64,000 nucleotides of DNA, taken from assembly GCA_947625045.1 (NCBI GenBank), contig CANQMW010000013.1, positions 1 through 64,000 on the forward strand, given 5' to 3'. The notes under the pieces are model-generated. The model ran no database searches. It saw nothing but the letters and a program-made list of their open reading frames with translations, and was not told the DNA's origin. Position numbers and translations under genes: made by a program. This document shows, piece by piece, positions 49,721 to 57,789 of the stretch; position 1 is the first letter of the stretch, and each line of letters opens with the position of its first letter. Source of the DNA: an uncultured Oscillospiraceae bacterium. GTDB lineage: Bacteria; Bacillota; Clostridia; Oscillospirales; Oscillospiraceae.

Positions 49721-50415
49721 GGCCGGGCCTCCGCGCCCCGGGGCCGCCGCTCCGTCTCGGGGATGGGCGGGTGCGACCCCCTGGTCTTCACGGCCACGCA
49801 CCGGTGGATGGGGATGCCCTGCTCGTGGAATTTGGCCTCGTAGTCGGTCATGACCCCCACGGGGCCATTCGCGTGCAGGTCCCGGGTGACCTCCCGGAGC
49901 TCGTAACCCAGAAGTTCAAACTGTTCCAGGCTCCACTCAAAGAGCCAGGGCTGGTCGGTCTTGTACTCGATGCGCCCGCCGATGGGCAGCGCGTCCCAGT
50001 AGAGGGCCAGGAAGCTGGGGGCGGTGAGCCGGTGCTTGGCCTCCTTCTTCCGGGGCCAGGGGTCCGGGAAGTTGATGTAGATGCAGGATACCTCGCCGGG
50101 GGCGAAGATGTCCGGCAGGTTCACCACGTCCGTGTCGATGAACCGGACATTTTGTATCTCCTCCCAGCAGACCCGCTCCATGGCCGTGACCATGGCGTTG
50201 GGCACCTTCTCGAGAGCCACCAGCAGCGTGTCGGGGGCGGCTTTTGCCGTCTCGGCGGTGAAGCGGCCCTTGCCGCAGCCCATCTCCGCCCGGACTTCTT
50301 TGCAGCCGGGCAGCAGCGCCGCCCATTGGCCCCGCTGGGCCGCCGGGTCGAACACCTGCACCGCGGCGCACTTCTCCATCCGGGGGATGAGGTTTTTCTT
50401 GTTGCGCATGCGCAT
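49717..50415 (-). CDS. trmB: tRNA (guanine-46-N7)-methyltransferase
   Basis: 232 residues. It methylates G46 of tRNAs with SAM. Visible are EMGCGKGRFTAE (SAM motif I), ALEKVPNAMVTAMER, the YINFPDPWPRKKEAKHRL catalytic signature and the C-terminal GVMTDYEAKFHEQGIPIHR motif typical of TrmB. It overlaps the acyltransferase gene by four bases and is 70 bases downstream of pheT. Confidence 0.95.
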   Translation of the reverse strand: MRMRNKKNLIPRMEKCAAVQVFDPAAQRGQWAALLPGCKEVRAEMGCGKGRFTAETAKAAPDTLLVALEKVPNAMVTAMERVCWEEIQNVRFIDTDVVNLPDIFAPGEVSCIYINFPDPWPRKKEAKHRLTAPSFLALYWDALPIGGRIEYKTDQPWLFEWSLEQFELLGYELREVTRDLHANGPVGVMTDYEAKFHEQGIPIHRCVAVKTRGSHPPIPETERRPRGAEARP

Positions 50416-50485
50416 GGGGCATGCCTCCTGTGTGACAGTATGGTTTCCCGGCCTCCAAAGGGGGCCGGGAAAAATGTTCGGGGTG

Positions 50486-52846
50486 TTACGCCTTGAGGGC
50501 GACGCCCTCCTTGGCCAGGGCGTCCACGATGCCGTCCGTGACGGCCATGACCTCCTCCCGGGTCAGGGTGCGCTCATTGTGGGAGAAGGTGAGGCGCACG
50601 GTGATGGACTTGCCCGCCTCGTCGGCATAGGTGCCGGTGACCCGGGCCTTTTTGAGGATGGGGGAGTTCGCGGCGGCGATGGCCTTTTCGATGGGCTCGT
50701 ATCTGTCCGCCAGGAAGGTCATGTCCACCTCCATGCCGGGGTACTTGGAGGGCTCCTCGTAGACGATGGGCTCAGGCTCCACCTGGGTGAGCTTCGCCAC
50801 GTCCAGCTCCATGAACACGATGGCCGCCTTCTTGTCTATCTTCTGGCCCACGGTGGGGTGGACCACGCCGATCTCGCCGAGACACACGCCGTCGCAGAGG
50901 ATGGCGTTCAGGTTCTTGGGGTGCTGATAGGAGTGGGTGGCCTCGATCTTCTCGTAGGAGAGGCTCTTGTGGCGGATGTCGGCCACCAGCACGGCGGCCA
51001 TGTCCCGCAGCCTGAAATAGAGGCTCTCCAAGGATTCCAGCTTGCTGAAAAGGGTCACGCAGAGCTTTTTCTGCTCGACGCAGAGGCCGTCCTCGTCCAG
51101 CCCATTGACCACCCGGCCTATCTCGAACACGCCGAAGGCGGGGCCGTAGCCGGTGTTGAGCTTCACCTGGCACAGCTGGGTGGGCACGATGGAGCGGCGC
51201 AGGGTCTTGATGTTGGGGTTGGAGGCGTTGGCCAGGTCCACGTTGGGCTCCACCTCGATGCCAAGGCGCTTATAGTCATCATAGTAGGCCCAGACGTAGG
51301 AGTGCAGCTCATGGAGGGAGAAGCGTTTCACCAGCATGTCCTTCAGCTTGTCCTCCACGGTCTTCTCCGCGGCGGCCCGCACTGGGTACAGGGGGGACAC
51401 GGCGGTGTGCACGTCGAAGTTGTCGTAGCCGTAGATGCGGGTGATCTCCTCGATGATGTCCGCCTTGATGGTCACGTCCTTGGTGGCCCGCCAGGAGGGG
51501 ACCTTCACCTTGAAGCTGTCGCCGGTGTTCTCCACGCCGAAACCAAGGGCGGTGAGGGTCTTCACGATGGTGCTGTTATCAATTTCAATGCCCGTGTACC
51601 GGTCCACGTAGGCCTTGTCGAAAGAAAGCTCCACGGGGGGATAATGGAAGGCGTACTCGTCCGTGAGGGAGGAGGTGACCTTCGCGCCCGGGTCGGTGTC
51701 CATCAAAAGCTTCATGAACCGGGCGATGGCGGTGACGGTCATCTCCGGGTCCAGGCTCTTTTCGTAGCGCATGGAGGCGTCGGTCCGGTGGCTGAGGCGC
51801 ACCGTGGACTTGCGGATGGATACCGGGTCGAAGGTGGCCGATTCCAGGGTCAGGGAGGTGGTGTCGTCCACGATCTCCGAGTCCAGGCCGCCCATGATGC
51901 CGGCGATGGCCACGGGGGTGTCGTCGTTGCAGATCATGAGGGTGTTCTCGTCGATGTGGCGCTCCACCCCGTCCAGGGTCTGGAAGGTGAAGGGCTCGTC
52001 GAAGCGGCGGATGCGTATCTTCGTGACCTTCCGGGAGTCGAAGGCGTGCATGGGCTGGCCCATCTCCAGCATGAGGTAGTTCGTCAGGTCCGCCAGGAAG
52101 TTGATGGCCCGCATGCCGCAGTAGTAAAGGCGGATGCGCATGTCCACGGGGCTCACGGTGGTGGTTATATTCTCCACCTGCAGGGCGGAATAGCGCTGGC
52201 ACAGGGGGTCCAGGATCTTCATGTCTATTTTGGGCAGGCCGTCGTAGGGGGTCAGGTCCAGGGTCTCGATGGGTTTCAGGGGCCGGCCCGCCAGGGTGGC
52301 GAACTCCCGGGCCACGCCGTAGTGGCCCCACAGGTCCGGGCGGTTGGTGATGGACTTGTTGTCCACCTCGAAGATGATGTCCTCGATGCCGTAGATGGAT
52401 TTCAGGTCCGTGCCGTTGGGCACATCGTCGGTGATATCCATGATGCCGGAGTGGTCGTCGGAGATGCCGATCTCCTTCTCCGAGCAGCACATGCCGTTGG
52501 ACATGTGGCCCGCCAGGGGCCGGGGGGCGATGGTGATGTCGCCCAGCCGGGCGCCCACCTTCGCGAAGGCGGTCTTCATGCCCTCCCGGACGTTGGGCGC
52601 GCCGCAGACCACGTCCACGGGCTCCGCCCCGCCGGCGTCTACTTTCAGGAGGTGGAGCTTCTTGGACTCGGGGTGGGGCTGGACCGATACGATCTGGCCC
52701 ACCACCACGCCGTCTATGTCGCTGCCCTTGTAGAATATCTCATTCTCCACCTCGGCGGTGGACAGGGAGAACTGGTGGATGAGGGCGTTTTTATCCAGGC
52801 CGGAGAGATCGACGAAGTCGCCTATCCAATTCATAGAGAGAAACAT
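50486..52846 (-). CDS. pheT: Phenylalanine-tRNA ligase beta subunit
   Basis: 786 residues, normal length. Domain order: an N-terminal FLSMNWIGDFVDLSGL module, a tRNA-binding OB domain (VVVGQIVSVQPHPESKKLHLLKVD), B3/4 editing domain, B5 domain (FHYPPVELSFDKAYVDRYTG), the catalytic-like core and a C-terminal FDX-anticodon-binding domain (KYPGMEVDMTFLADRYE ... RLTFSHNERTLT). It forms the alpha2-beta2 enzyme with PheS. AAAGGAG is 8 bases before the ATG, 16 bases after the pheS stop. Confidence 0.96.
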   Translation of the reverse strand: MFLSMNWIGDFVDLSGLDKNALIHQFSLSTAEVENEIFYKGSDIDGVVVGQIVSVQPHPESKKLHLLKVDAGGAEPVDVVCGAPNVREGMKTAFAKVGARLGDITIAPRPLAGHMSNGMCCSEKEIGISDDHSGIMDITDDVPNGTDLKSIYGIEDIIFEVDNKSITNRPDLWGHYGVAREFATLAGRPLKPIETLDLTPYDGLPKIDMKILDPLCQRYSALQVENITTTVSPVDMRIRLYYCGMRAINFLADLTNYLMLEMGQPMHAFDSRKVTKIRIRRFDEPFTFQTLDGVERHIDENTLMICNDDTPVAIAGIMGGLDSEIVDDTTSLTLESATFDPVSIRKSTVRLSHRTDASMRYEKSLDPEMTVTAIARFMKLLMDTDPGAKVTSSLTDEYAFHYPPVELSFDKAYVDRYTGIEIDNSTIVKTLTALGFGVENTGDSFKVKVPSWRATKDVTIKADIIEEITRIYGYDNFDVHTAVSPLYPVRAAAEKTVEDKLKDMLVKRFSLHELHSYVWAYYDDYKRLGIEVEPNVDLANASNPNIKTLRRSIVPTQLCQVKLNTGYGPAFGVFEIGRVVNGLDEDGLCVEQKKLCVTLFSKLESLESLYFRLRDMAAVLVADIRHKSLSYEKIEATHSYQHPKNLNAILCDGVCLGEIGVVHPTVGQKIDKKAAIVFMELDVAKLTQVEPEPIVYEEPSKYPGMEVDMTFLADRYEPIEKAIAAANSPILKKARVTGTYADEAGKSITVRLTFSHNERTLTREEVMAVTDGIVDALAKEGVALKA

Positions 52847-52862
52847 GCCGAACGCTCCTTTC

Positions 52863-53915
52863 TTATTCGTCGTCGGTGAACTGGCACATGCTGGCTAAGC
52901 TGCCGCCGTTCAGGTCGCGGATGTCCGCGATGCCGTACTTCATCATGGCCAGACGCGTCAAGCCCAGCCCGAAGGCGAAGCCGGTATACTCCTCCGGGTC
53001 GATGCCGCCCATGCGCAGCACCTCGGGGTGGATCATCCCGCAGGGGCAGAGCTCCAGCCACCCGCTGTGCTTGCAGGAGGGGCAGCCCTCGCCGCCGCAG
53101 ATGAGGCAGTTGATGTCCAGCTCAAAACCCGGCTCCACGAAGGGGAAGAAGCCCGGGCGCAGCCGGACCTTGATGTCCCGCTCAAAGACCTCGGAGAGCA
53201 TGGTCTTCATGAAGAAGATGAGGTTGGAGATGGAGATGTTCCTGTCCACCATGACCCCCTCCATCTGGAAGAAGGTGTTCTCGTGGCAGGCGTCGGTGGC
53301 CTCGTTGCGGAAGCACCGGCCGGGGAAAATGGCCTTGATGGGGGTGCCGTCCTCGATGAGGGCCTTGCGGTATTTTCGGTAGATGGCGTTCTGGGCCGCA
53401 GAGGTCTGGCTCTTCAAGAGCTGGCCGTTTTCGAGATAGTAGGTGTCCTGCATGTCCCGGGCGGGGTGGAACTTGGGGATGTTCAGCGACTCGAAGCACT
53501 CATAGTCGCTGACGACCTCCTTGTAGTCTTCCACGGTGAAGCCCATGGACTTGAACACCCGCTCGCACTGGCGCTGGACAAGGGTGATGGGGTGATAGGA
53601 GCCCCGGTCCAGAACGGGGGGCAGAGACAGGTCAAACTCGTCCACGGCGTCGATCTGCCGCTTCAGCTCCAGGGCCTGCAGCTCCTCCTTGCGCACCGCG
53701 ATGCGCTCCGCCACCCGGTCCTTGAGCTCGTTGACCTCCTGGCCCAGCTCCCGGCGGGCCTCGCCGGACAGGGTGCCCATGGACTTCAAAAGGGCCGTGA
53801 CGCTGCCCTTCTTGCCCAGATAGGCCACGCGCATGTTCTCCAGGTCCAGCGCGTTTTCGATCTTCTTCAGTTCCGCCTCGAACTTTTCAGTCAGCGCGGC
53901 GATCTCCTGATTCAT
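52863..53915 (-). CDS. pheS: Phenylalanine-tRNA ligase alpha subunit
   Basis: 350 residues. N-terminal coiled coil (residues 1-90) contacts tRNA-Phe. Class II motifs include LDRGSYHPIT, the motif 2 region PGRCFRNEATDACHENTFFQMEG and the motif 3 GFAFGLGLTRLAMMKYGI. The segment CLICGGEGCPSCKHSGWLE has four cysteines and may bind zinc, as in other Firmicutes. GGAGGC lies 6 bases before the ATG at 53915. No T-box precedes it, although many Firmicutes pheST operons have one; instead a long palindromic repeat lies in the leader. Confidence 0.96.
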   Translation of the reverse strand: MNQEIAALTEKFEAELKKIENALDLENMRVAYLGKKGSVTALLKSMGTLSGEARRELGQEVNELKDRVAERIAVRKEELQALELKRQIDAVDEFDLSLPPVLDRGSYHPITLVQRQCERVFKSMGFTVEDYKEVVSDYECFESLNIPKFHPARDMQDTYYLENGQLLKSQTSAAQNAIYRKYRKALIEDGTPIKAIFPGRCFRNEATDACHENTFFQMEGVMVDRNISISNLIFFMKTMLSEVFERDIKVRLRPGFFPFVEPGFELDINCLICGGEGCPSCKHSGWLELCPCGMIHPEVLRMGGIDPEEYTGFAFGLGLTRLAMMKYGIADIRDLNGGSLASMCQFTDDE

Positions 53916-53956
53916 TCTGACGCCTCCAATATCTGTGGTATACTTCTTTTCGGGGT

Positions 53957-54063
53957 CCCCATAAAAGCCCAGCGAAGCGGGTTTCATGGGGAGAAGGAGG
54001 AAGTTTTCCGGCCGATGTCTGCGGCCTCGCCAGCGAGGCCCGCAGCATCTCCGGGAAACTTCC
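53957..54063 (-). repeat. Palindromic intergenic repeat in the pheS leader
   Basis: Two foldable parts. 53957-53991 is a hairpin whose arms read CCCCAT...ATGGGG and is 34/35 identical to 56753-56787. 53999-54063 is a longer hairpin (GGAAGTTTTCCGG against CCGGGAAACTTCC with inner GCGGCCTCG/CGAGGCCCGC arms). It lies between tRNA-Leu and pheS. It carries no T run, so it is not a simple terminator. Confidence 0.7.
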
Positions 54064-54067
54064 GACG

Positions 54068-54150
54068 TGGTGCGGGTAGGGAGATTTGAACTCCCACGGT
54101 CGCCCACGGGAACCTAAATCCCGCGTGTCTGCCAATTCCACCATACCCGC
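54068..54150 (-). tRNA. tRNA-Leu, anticodon UAG
   Basis: On the minus strand GCGGGTA pairs with TACCCGC as the acceptor stem, followed by A and an encoded CCA (54070-54068). The anticodon loop TTTAGGT between CGGGA and TCCCG gives anticodon UAG. The long variable arm (GTGGGCGACC region) and GTTCAAATC T-loop fit leucine. It reads CUA and probably other CUN codons. Confidence 0.95.
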
Positions 54151-54322
54151 GTGTCTGACGAAACCATACCATTATAGCGAAAAACCATCTTTGATGCAAG
54201 AGCATATATAAATTTCGGTAAGCCGCGATTTTATTGACGGGGCGGCCGGTTTGTGGTATTTTTTATATAGGCCAACAGCGCCGGAAAAGACCGGCCCGCG
54301 CCTTGGGAAAGGAGCGATAACT

Positions 54323-54907
54323 ATGGCAAACAGGATCATCACCATCAGCCGTGAATTCGGAAGCGGCGGCCGCACGGTGGGGAAGATGACGGCGGAAAAG
54401 CTGGGCATCCACTGCTACGACAACGAGCTTCTGGAGAAGATCGCCGAGGAGAGCGGCCTGGCGAAGGAATACATAGCCGAGCGGGGTGAGTACACCCCCC
54501 GGGGCGGATGGCTGGCCACCGCCTTCGCGGACCGGTCCGTGAATGGCCTGAGTGTGCAGGACTATCTCTGGACCGTGCAGAGAAAGCTCATTTTGGAGCT
54601 GGCGGAGCAGGAGAGCTGCGTCATCGTGGGCCGGTGCGCAGACTATATCCTGGACGGCAAGGCGGACCTTTTGAAGGTGTTCGTCTACGCCAGCATGGAA
54701 AAGCGGGCGGAGCGCATCGTGAAGCTCTACGGCGAGACCAGTGAGACCCCGGAAAAGCGCCTCAAGGACAAGGACAAGCGCCGGGCGGCCTACTACCAGT
54801 TCTACACCGACATGGAGTGGGGCAAGGCCCAGCACTACCACATCGCCGTGGACAGCGGCACCTTGGGCATCGACCGCTGCGTGGACATCATCGCGTCGCT
54901 TTACTGA
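54323..54907 (+). CDS. Cytidylate kinase-like family protein
   Basis: 194 residues of the Cytidylate_kin2 group. It begins with ITISREFGSGGRTVGKMTAEKLG, a P-loop variant with GSGGR in place of the usual GKST, then CYDNELLEKIAEESGL, the CVIVGRCADYIL motif and the DKDKRRAAYYQFYT lid. Nucleotide kinase activity is presumed from the family but its substrate is unknown; a separate CMP kinase usually exists. GGGAAAGGAG precedes the ATG. It is monocistronic. Confidence 0.88.
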   Translation: MANRIITISREFGSGGRTVGKMTAEKLGIHCYDNELLEKIAEESGLAKEYIAERGEYTPRGGWLATAFADRSVNGLSVQDYLWTVQRKLILELAEQESCVIVGRCADYILDGKADLLKVFVYASMEKRAERIVKLYGETSETPEKRLKDKDKRRAAYYQFYTDMEWGKAQHYHIAVDSGTLGIDRCVDIIASLY

Positions 54908-54922
54908 TACCGCACGTCGGAG

Positions 54923-54956
54923 AGCAAAAGTCCCCTCGTTTGAGGGGGCTTTTGCT
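54923..54956 (+). terminator. Terminator of the cytidylate-kinase-like gene
   Basis: A 15-bp stem with one G-U pair (54923-54937 with 54942-54956). Confidence 0.75.
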
Positions 54957-55011
54957 ATTCATTTGACTTGCACCCGCGTGCCGTGCTAAAGTAGCCGGGG
55001 AGGTGAAGCGG

Positions 55012-55686
55012 ATGTACCGTATATTCATCGTGGAGGACGACGCGGCGCTGGCGGACGTGATGGCCCGGCAGATCGGCTCCTGGGGCCATGAGGTGCGCTG
55101 CGCCCGGGATTTTCAGAACGTGATGGCGGAGTTTTCCGCCTTCGACCCCCATCTGGTGCTGCTGGACATCGGCCTGCCCTTTTATAACGGCTACCACTGG
55201 TGCGAGCAGATCCGCAAGGTCTCCCAGGTACCGGTGGTGTTCATCTCCTCCGCCTCGGACAACATGAACATCGTCATGGCCATGACCATGGGCGGGGACG
55301 ACTTCCTGCCAAAGCCCGTGGACCTGAACGTGATGACGGCGAAATTGAACGCGGTGCTGCGCCGGGCCTACGACATGGGCGGCAAGGCGCCGGTGCTGGA
55401 GCACAGGGGCGCGGTGCTGAATCTGAACGACGCCAGCATCTCCTATGAGGGAAAACGGGTGGAGCTTACGAAAAACGAGTTTCGCATATTGCAGACCCTC
55501 ATGGAGAACAAGGGGAAGATCGTCAGCCGGGACACCCTCATGACCCGGCTGTGGCAGATGGACGCCTACGTGGAGGAAAATACCCTCACCGTGAACGTGA
55601 CGAGGCTTCGGAAAAAGCTGGAGGATGCGGGGCTATCCGACTTCATCACCACCCGGGTGGGCGCGGGGTATATGGTGGGGCCATGA
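55012..55686 (+). CDS. BceR-like OmpR-family response regulator
   Basis: 224 residues: receiver domain with acidic pair (D9, D10), phosphorylation site D52 in LVLLDIGLPFYNGYHWCEQI and K in PKPVDLNV, then an OmpR-type winged helix (VELTKNEFRILQTLMENKGKIVSRD...). The INGYHWCE-like segment is typical of BceR/VraR-type regulators of antimicrobial-peptide ABC transporters, which follow here. GGAGG is 8 bases before the ATG at 55012. A weak promoter (TTGACT, 54963) precedes it. Its stop overlaps the kinase ATG. Confidence 0.92.
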   Translation: MYRIFIVEDDAALADVMARQIGSWGHEVRCARDFQNVMAEFSAFDPHLVLLDIGLPFYNGYHWCEQIRKVSQVPVVFISSASDNMNIVMAMTMGGDDFLPKPVDLNVMTAKLNAVLRRAYDMGGKAPVLEHRGAVLNLNDASISYEGKRVELTKNEFRILQTLMENKGKIVSRDTLMTRLWQMDAYVEENTLTVNVTRLRKKLEDAGLSDFITTRVGAGYMVGP

Positions 55687-56669
55687 GCTTTTGGACGTAT
55701 ATAAAAAGCCACAGATATGCCGCGCTGGTGCGGGCCCTGTTCACGGCGGTGTTCGCCCTGGTGCTGTGGCTGTATGATATCCCCGCGGAGGCAGCGCTGT
55801 ACGCCGGGGGCCTCTGCACGCTTATGGGCCTGGGGCTTCTATGGGCGGGGTATATGCGCGCCCGCCGGGCCCGGGAGGCGCGCATGGAGGCGCTGGAGAA
55901 CCTGCCGGTGTGGGCCGGGGCCCTGCCGGAGGCGGGGAGCCCCGAGGCGGAGGACTTCCGGGCCATGGCGGAGAAGATGCGCGCCGTGTGCGCGGCGCTT
56001 TCTCAGGAGAACGACCGGGCCCGGCGGGAGAGTCTGGACTGGTATACCGCCTGGGTGCATCAGATCAAGACGCCCATCGCCGTCATGCAGATGACGCTGC
56101 AATCCGAGGATACCCCGGAGCACCGGGCCTTGGAGGCGGAGCTGTTCCGGGTGCGGCAGTACGCGGAGATGGCGCTTACGTACCTGCGGCTGGGGGAGGG
56201 AGCTTCAGACCTGGTGATACGAAAGGTCCCGCTGGACGGGGTCATACGTCAGGCGGTGCGAAAGTACGCCGCGCTGTTCGTGCAGAAAAAGCTGGCCCTG
56301 CGCTATGAACCCACAGAGGCTGAGGCTCTCACCGACGAGAAATGGCTGTCCTTCATATTGGAGCAGCTATTGGACAACGCGGTGAAGTATACCCCCGCCG
56401 GGTCCGTCACCATCGCGGTGACGCCGGAAAAGGTCCTGCGGGTGGCGGACACGGGCATCGGCGTGGCGGCCGAGGACCTGCCCCGCATCTTTGAAAAGGG
56501 CTTCACCGGCTACAACGGCCGGGCCGACAAGACCGCCACGGGCCTGGGGCTCTATCTCTGCCGCCAGGCGGCGGACAAGCTCCATCACCGGCTCTGGGCG
56601 GAATCCACGCCGGGGAAGGGAAGCGTCTTCTGCCTGGACCTGCACAGCGACAAATTAGAGGTGGAATAA
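55683..56669 (+). CDS. BceS-like intramembrane-sensing histidine kinase
   Basis: 328 residues. Two closely spaced N-terminal membrane helices with almost no external loop (residues 12-58), the hallmark of Bce-type kinases that sense through their partner transporter. The dimerisation histidine is H126 in WVHQIKTPIAVMQM. The ATPase domain has LLDNAVKYTP (N box), ADTGIGV (G1) and TGLGLYLCRQAADKL (G2). ATGA overlap with the regulator. Confidence 0.92.
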   Translation: MSFWTYIKSHRYAALVRALFTAVFALVLWLYDIPAEAALYAGGLCTLMGLGLLWAGYMRARRAREARMEALENLPVWAGALPEAGSPEAEDFRAMAEKMRAVCAALSQENDRARRESLDWYTAWVHQIKTPIAVMQMTLQSEDTPEHRALEAELFRVRQYAEMALTYLRLGEGASDLVIRKVPLDGVIRQAVRKYAALFVQKKLALRYEPTEAEALTDEKWLSFILEQLLDNAVKYTPAGSVTIAVTPEKVLRVADTGIGVAAEDLPRIFEKGFTGYNGRADKTATGLGLYLCRQAADKLHHRLWAESTPGKGSVFCLDLHSDKLEVE

Positions 56670-56694
56670 TGCCCCTTTTGAAGAGAGCTGCCTG

Positions 56695-56900
56695 CCCGAC
56701 GGGCGGCGAGAACCGGCAGTGCCCCGCACGCGGTTGGTGAGCGTAAAGGGGCCCCCATGAAAGCCCAGCGAAGCGGGTTTCATGGGGAAAAGGCGGAGCC
56801 GCAGGCCATTTGAACTTTGCCGCTTGCGGCAAAGAAAAACCTGGTCTGCGTGCTCCAACGCCGTTTAGCGGGAGGGGCCCTGTCGGGCTCGGCCGCCCTG
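56695..56900 (+). repeat. Composite intergenic repeat (nested)
   Basis: Segments 56708-56732 (GAGAAC...CCCGCACGCG) and 56864-56888 (TTTAGCGGG...GTCGGGC) match, in inverted orientation, the compact element at 61165-61232. Between them lie about 120 extra bases including the 35-base CCCCAT...ATGGGG hairpin (56753-56787) shared with the pheS leader and a GCCGCTTGCGGC hairpin. The 350-base interval between the kinase and the ABC genes holds no gene. Confidence 0.7.
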
Positions 56901-56941
56901 CACCAGTGGGTTTTGGATTCACCTTACAAAATTGTCATATC

Positions 56942-56997
56942 CGGGCGTCAAAATGTCACGGGAATCGATTTTGACAGCCCGGATGTTTTGCTATGAT
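56942..56997 (+). promoter_or_regulatory. Promoter and dyad operator of the Bce-type ABC transporter
   Basis: CCGGGCGTCAAAAT (56942-56955, left arm from 56941) is mirrored by ATTTTGAC-A-GCCCGG (56968-56982), a likely BceR-type binding site. The right arm overlaps TTGACA (56971-56976). An extended -10, TGCTATGAT (56989-56997), follows with a short 15-base spacer, consistent with an activated promoter. Confidence 0.7.
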
Positions 56998-57021
56998 GAG
57001 GACACAAAGGAGGTAATTCGT

Positions 57022-57789
57022 ATGACGATACTGCAAGTGGAGGGCCTGTCGAAGACATACACGGGCCGCTTCGGGGCCAACCAGGTGAAGGCCCTTTCCA
57101 ATGTGTCCTTTTCCGTGGAGCAGGGGGAGTATGTGGCCATCATGGGCGAGTCCGGCTCCGGCAAGACCACCCTTTTGAACATGCTGGCGGCCTTCGATAA
57201 GCCCACCGGCGGCAAGGTGCTCCTGGAGGGGCGGGACATCTCCGAAATACACGAGGACGAGCTGGCCGCCTTCCGGCGGGACTGCCTGGGGTTCGTGTTC
57301 CAGGATTTCAACCTTCTGGACAACTTCAACCTGCGGGACAACATCTTCCTGCCCCTGGTGCTGGCGGGGATGAGCTATGTGGACATGTCCAAGCGATTGC
57401 AGCCCGTGGCCCAAAAGATGGGCATCACGGACATCCTGAACAAGTACCCCTACGAGGTCTCCGGCGGCCAGAAGCAGCGCGCCGCCGTGGCGAGGGCGGT
57501 CATCACAGGGCCCCGGCTGCTGCTGGCGGACGAGCCCACGGGCGCGCTGGACTCCAAGTCCTCCGAGGGGCTCATGGAGCTGTTCGCCAGCCTCAACGCC
57601 GACGGCCAGACCATATTGATGGTCACCCACTCCGTCCGGGCGGCCAGCCATGCCGGGCGGGTCATCTTCATCAAAGACGGGGAGCTTTTCCACCAGCTCT
57701 ACCGGGGTGACATGGCAAAGGAGCAGTTCTATCAGAAGATCGCGGACACCCTGACGCTCCTGGCTACGGGAGGGGAGAGCCATGAATAA
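57022..57789 (+). CDS. BceA-like ABC transporter ATP-binding protein
   Basis: 255 residues. Walker A GESGSGKTT (42-50), Q-loop in FVFQDFNLLDNFNLRDNI (typical of the MacB/BceA peptide group), signature VSGGQKQRAAVARA, Walker B LLLADEPTGALD and the H-loop THS. With the permease it detects and detoxifies cell-wall-active peptides such as bacitracin. Ideal ribosome site AAGGAGGT 7 bases upstream. It overlaps the permease gene by eight bases. Confidence 0.95.
   Translation: MTILQVEGLSKTYTGRFGANQVKALSNVSFSVEQGEYVAIMGESGSGKTTLLNMLAAFDKPTGGKVLLEGRDISEIHEDELAAFRRDCLGFVFQDFNLLDNFNLRDNIFLPLVLAGMSYVDMSKRLQPVAQKMGITDILNKYPYEVSGGQKQRAAVARAVITGPRLLLADEPTGALDSKSSEGLMELFASLNADGQTILMVTHSVRAASHAGRVIFIKDGELFHQLYRGDMAKEQFYQKIADTLTLLATGGESHE

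Noticed and set aside
53916-54067. A T-box riboswitch before pheS
   Set aside because: I looked for the conserved T-box antiterminator sequence and specifier layout on the minus strand and did not find them. The hairpins present belong to an intergenic repeat.
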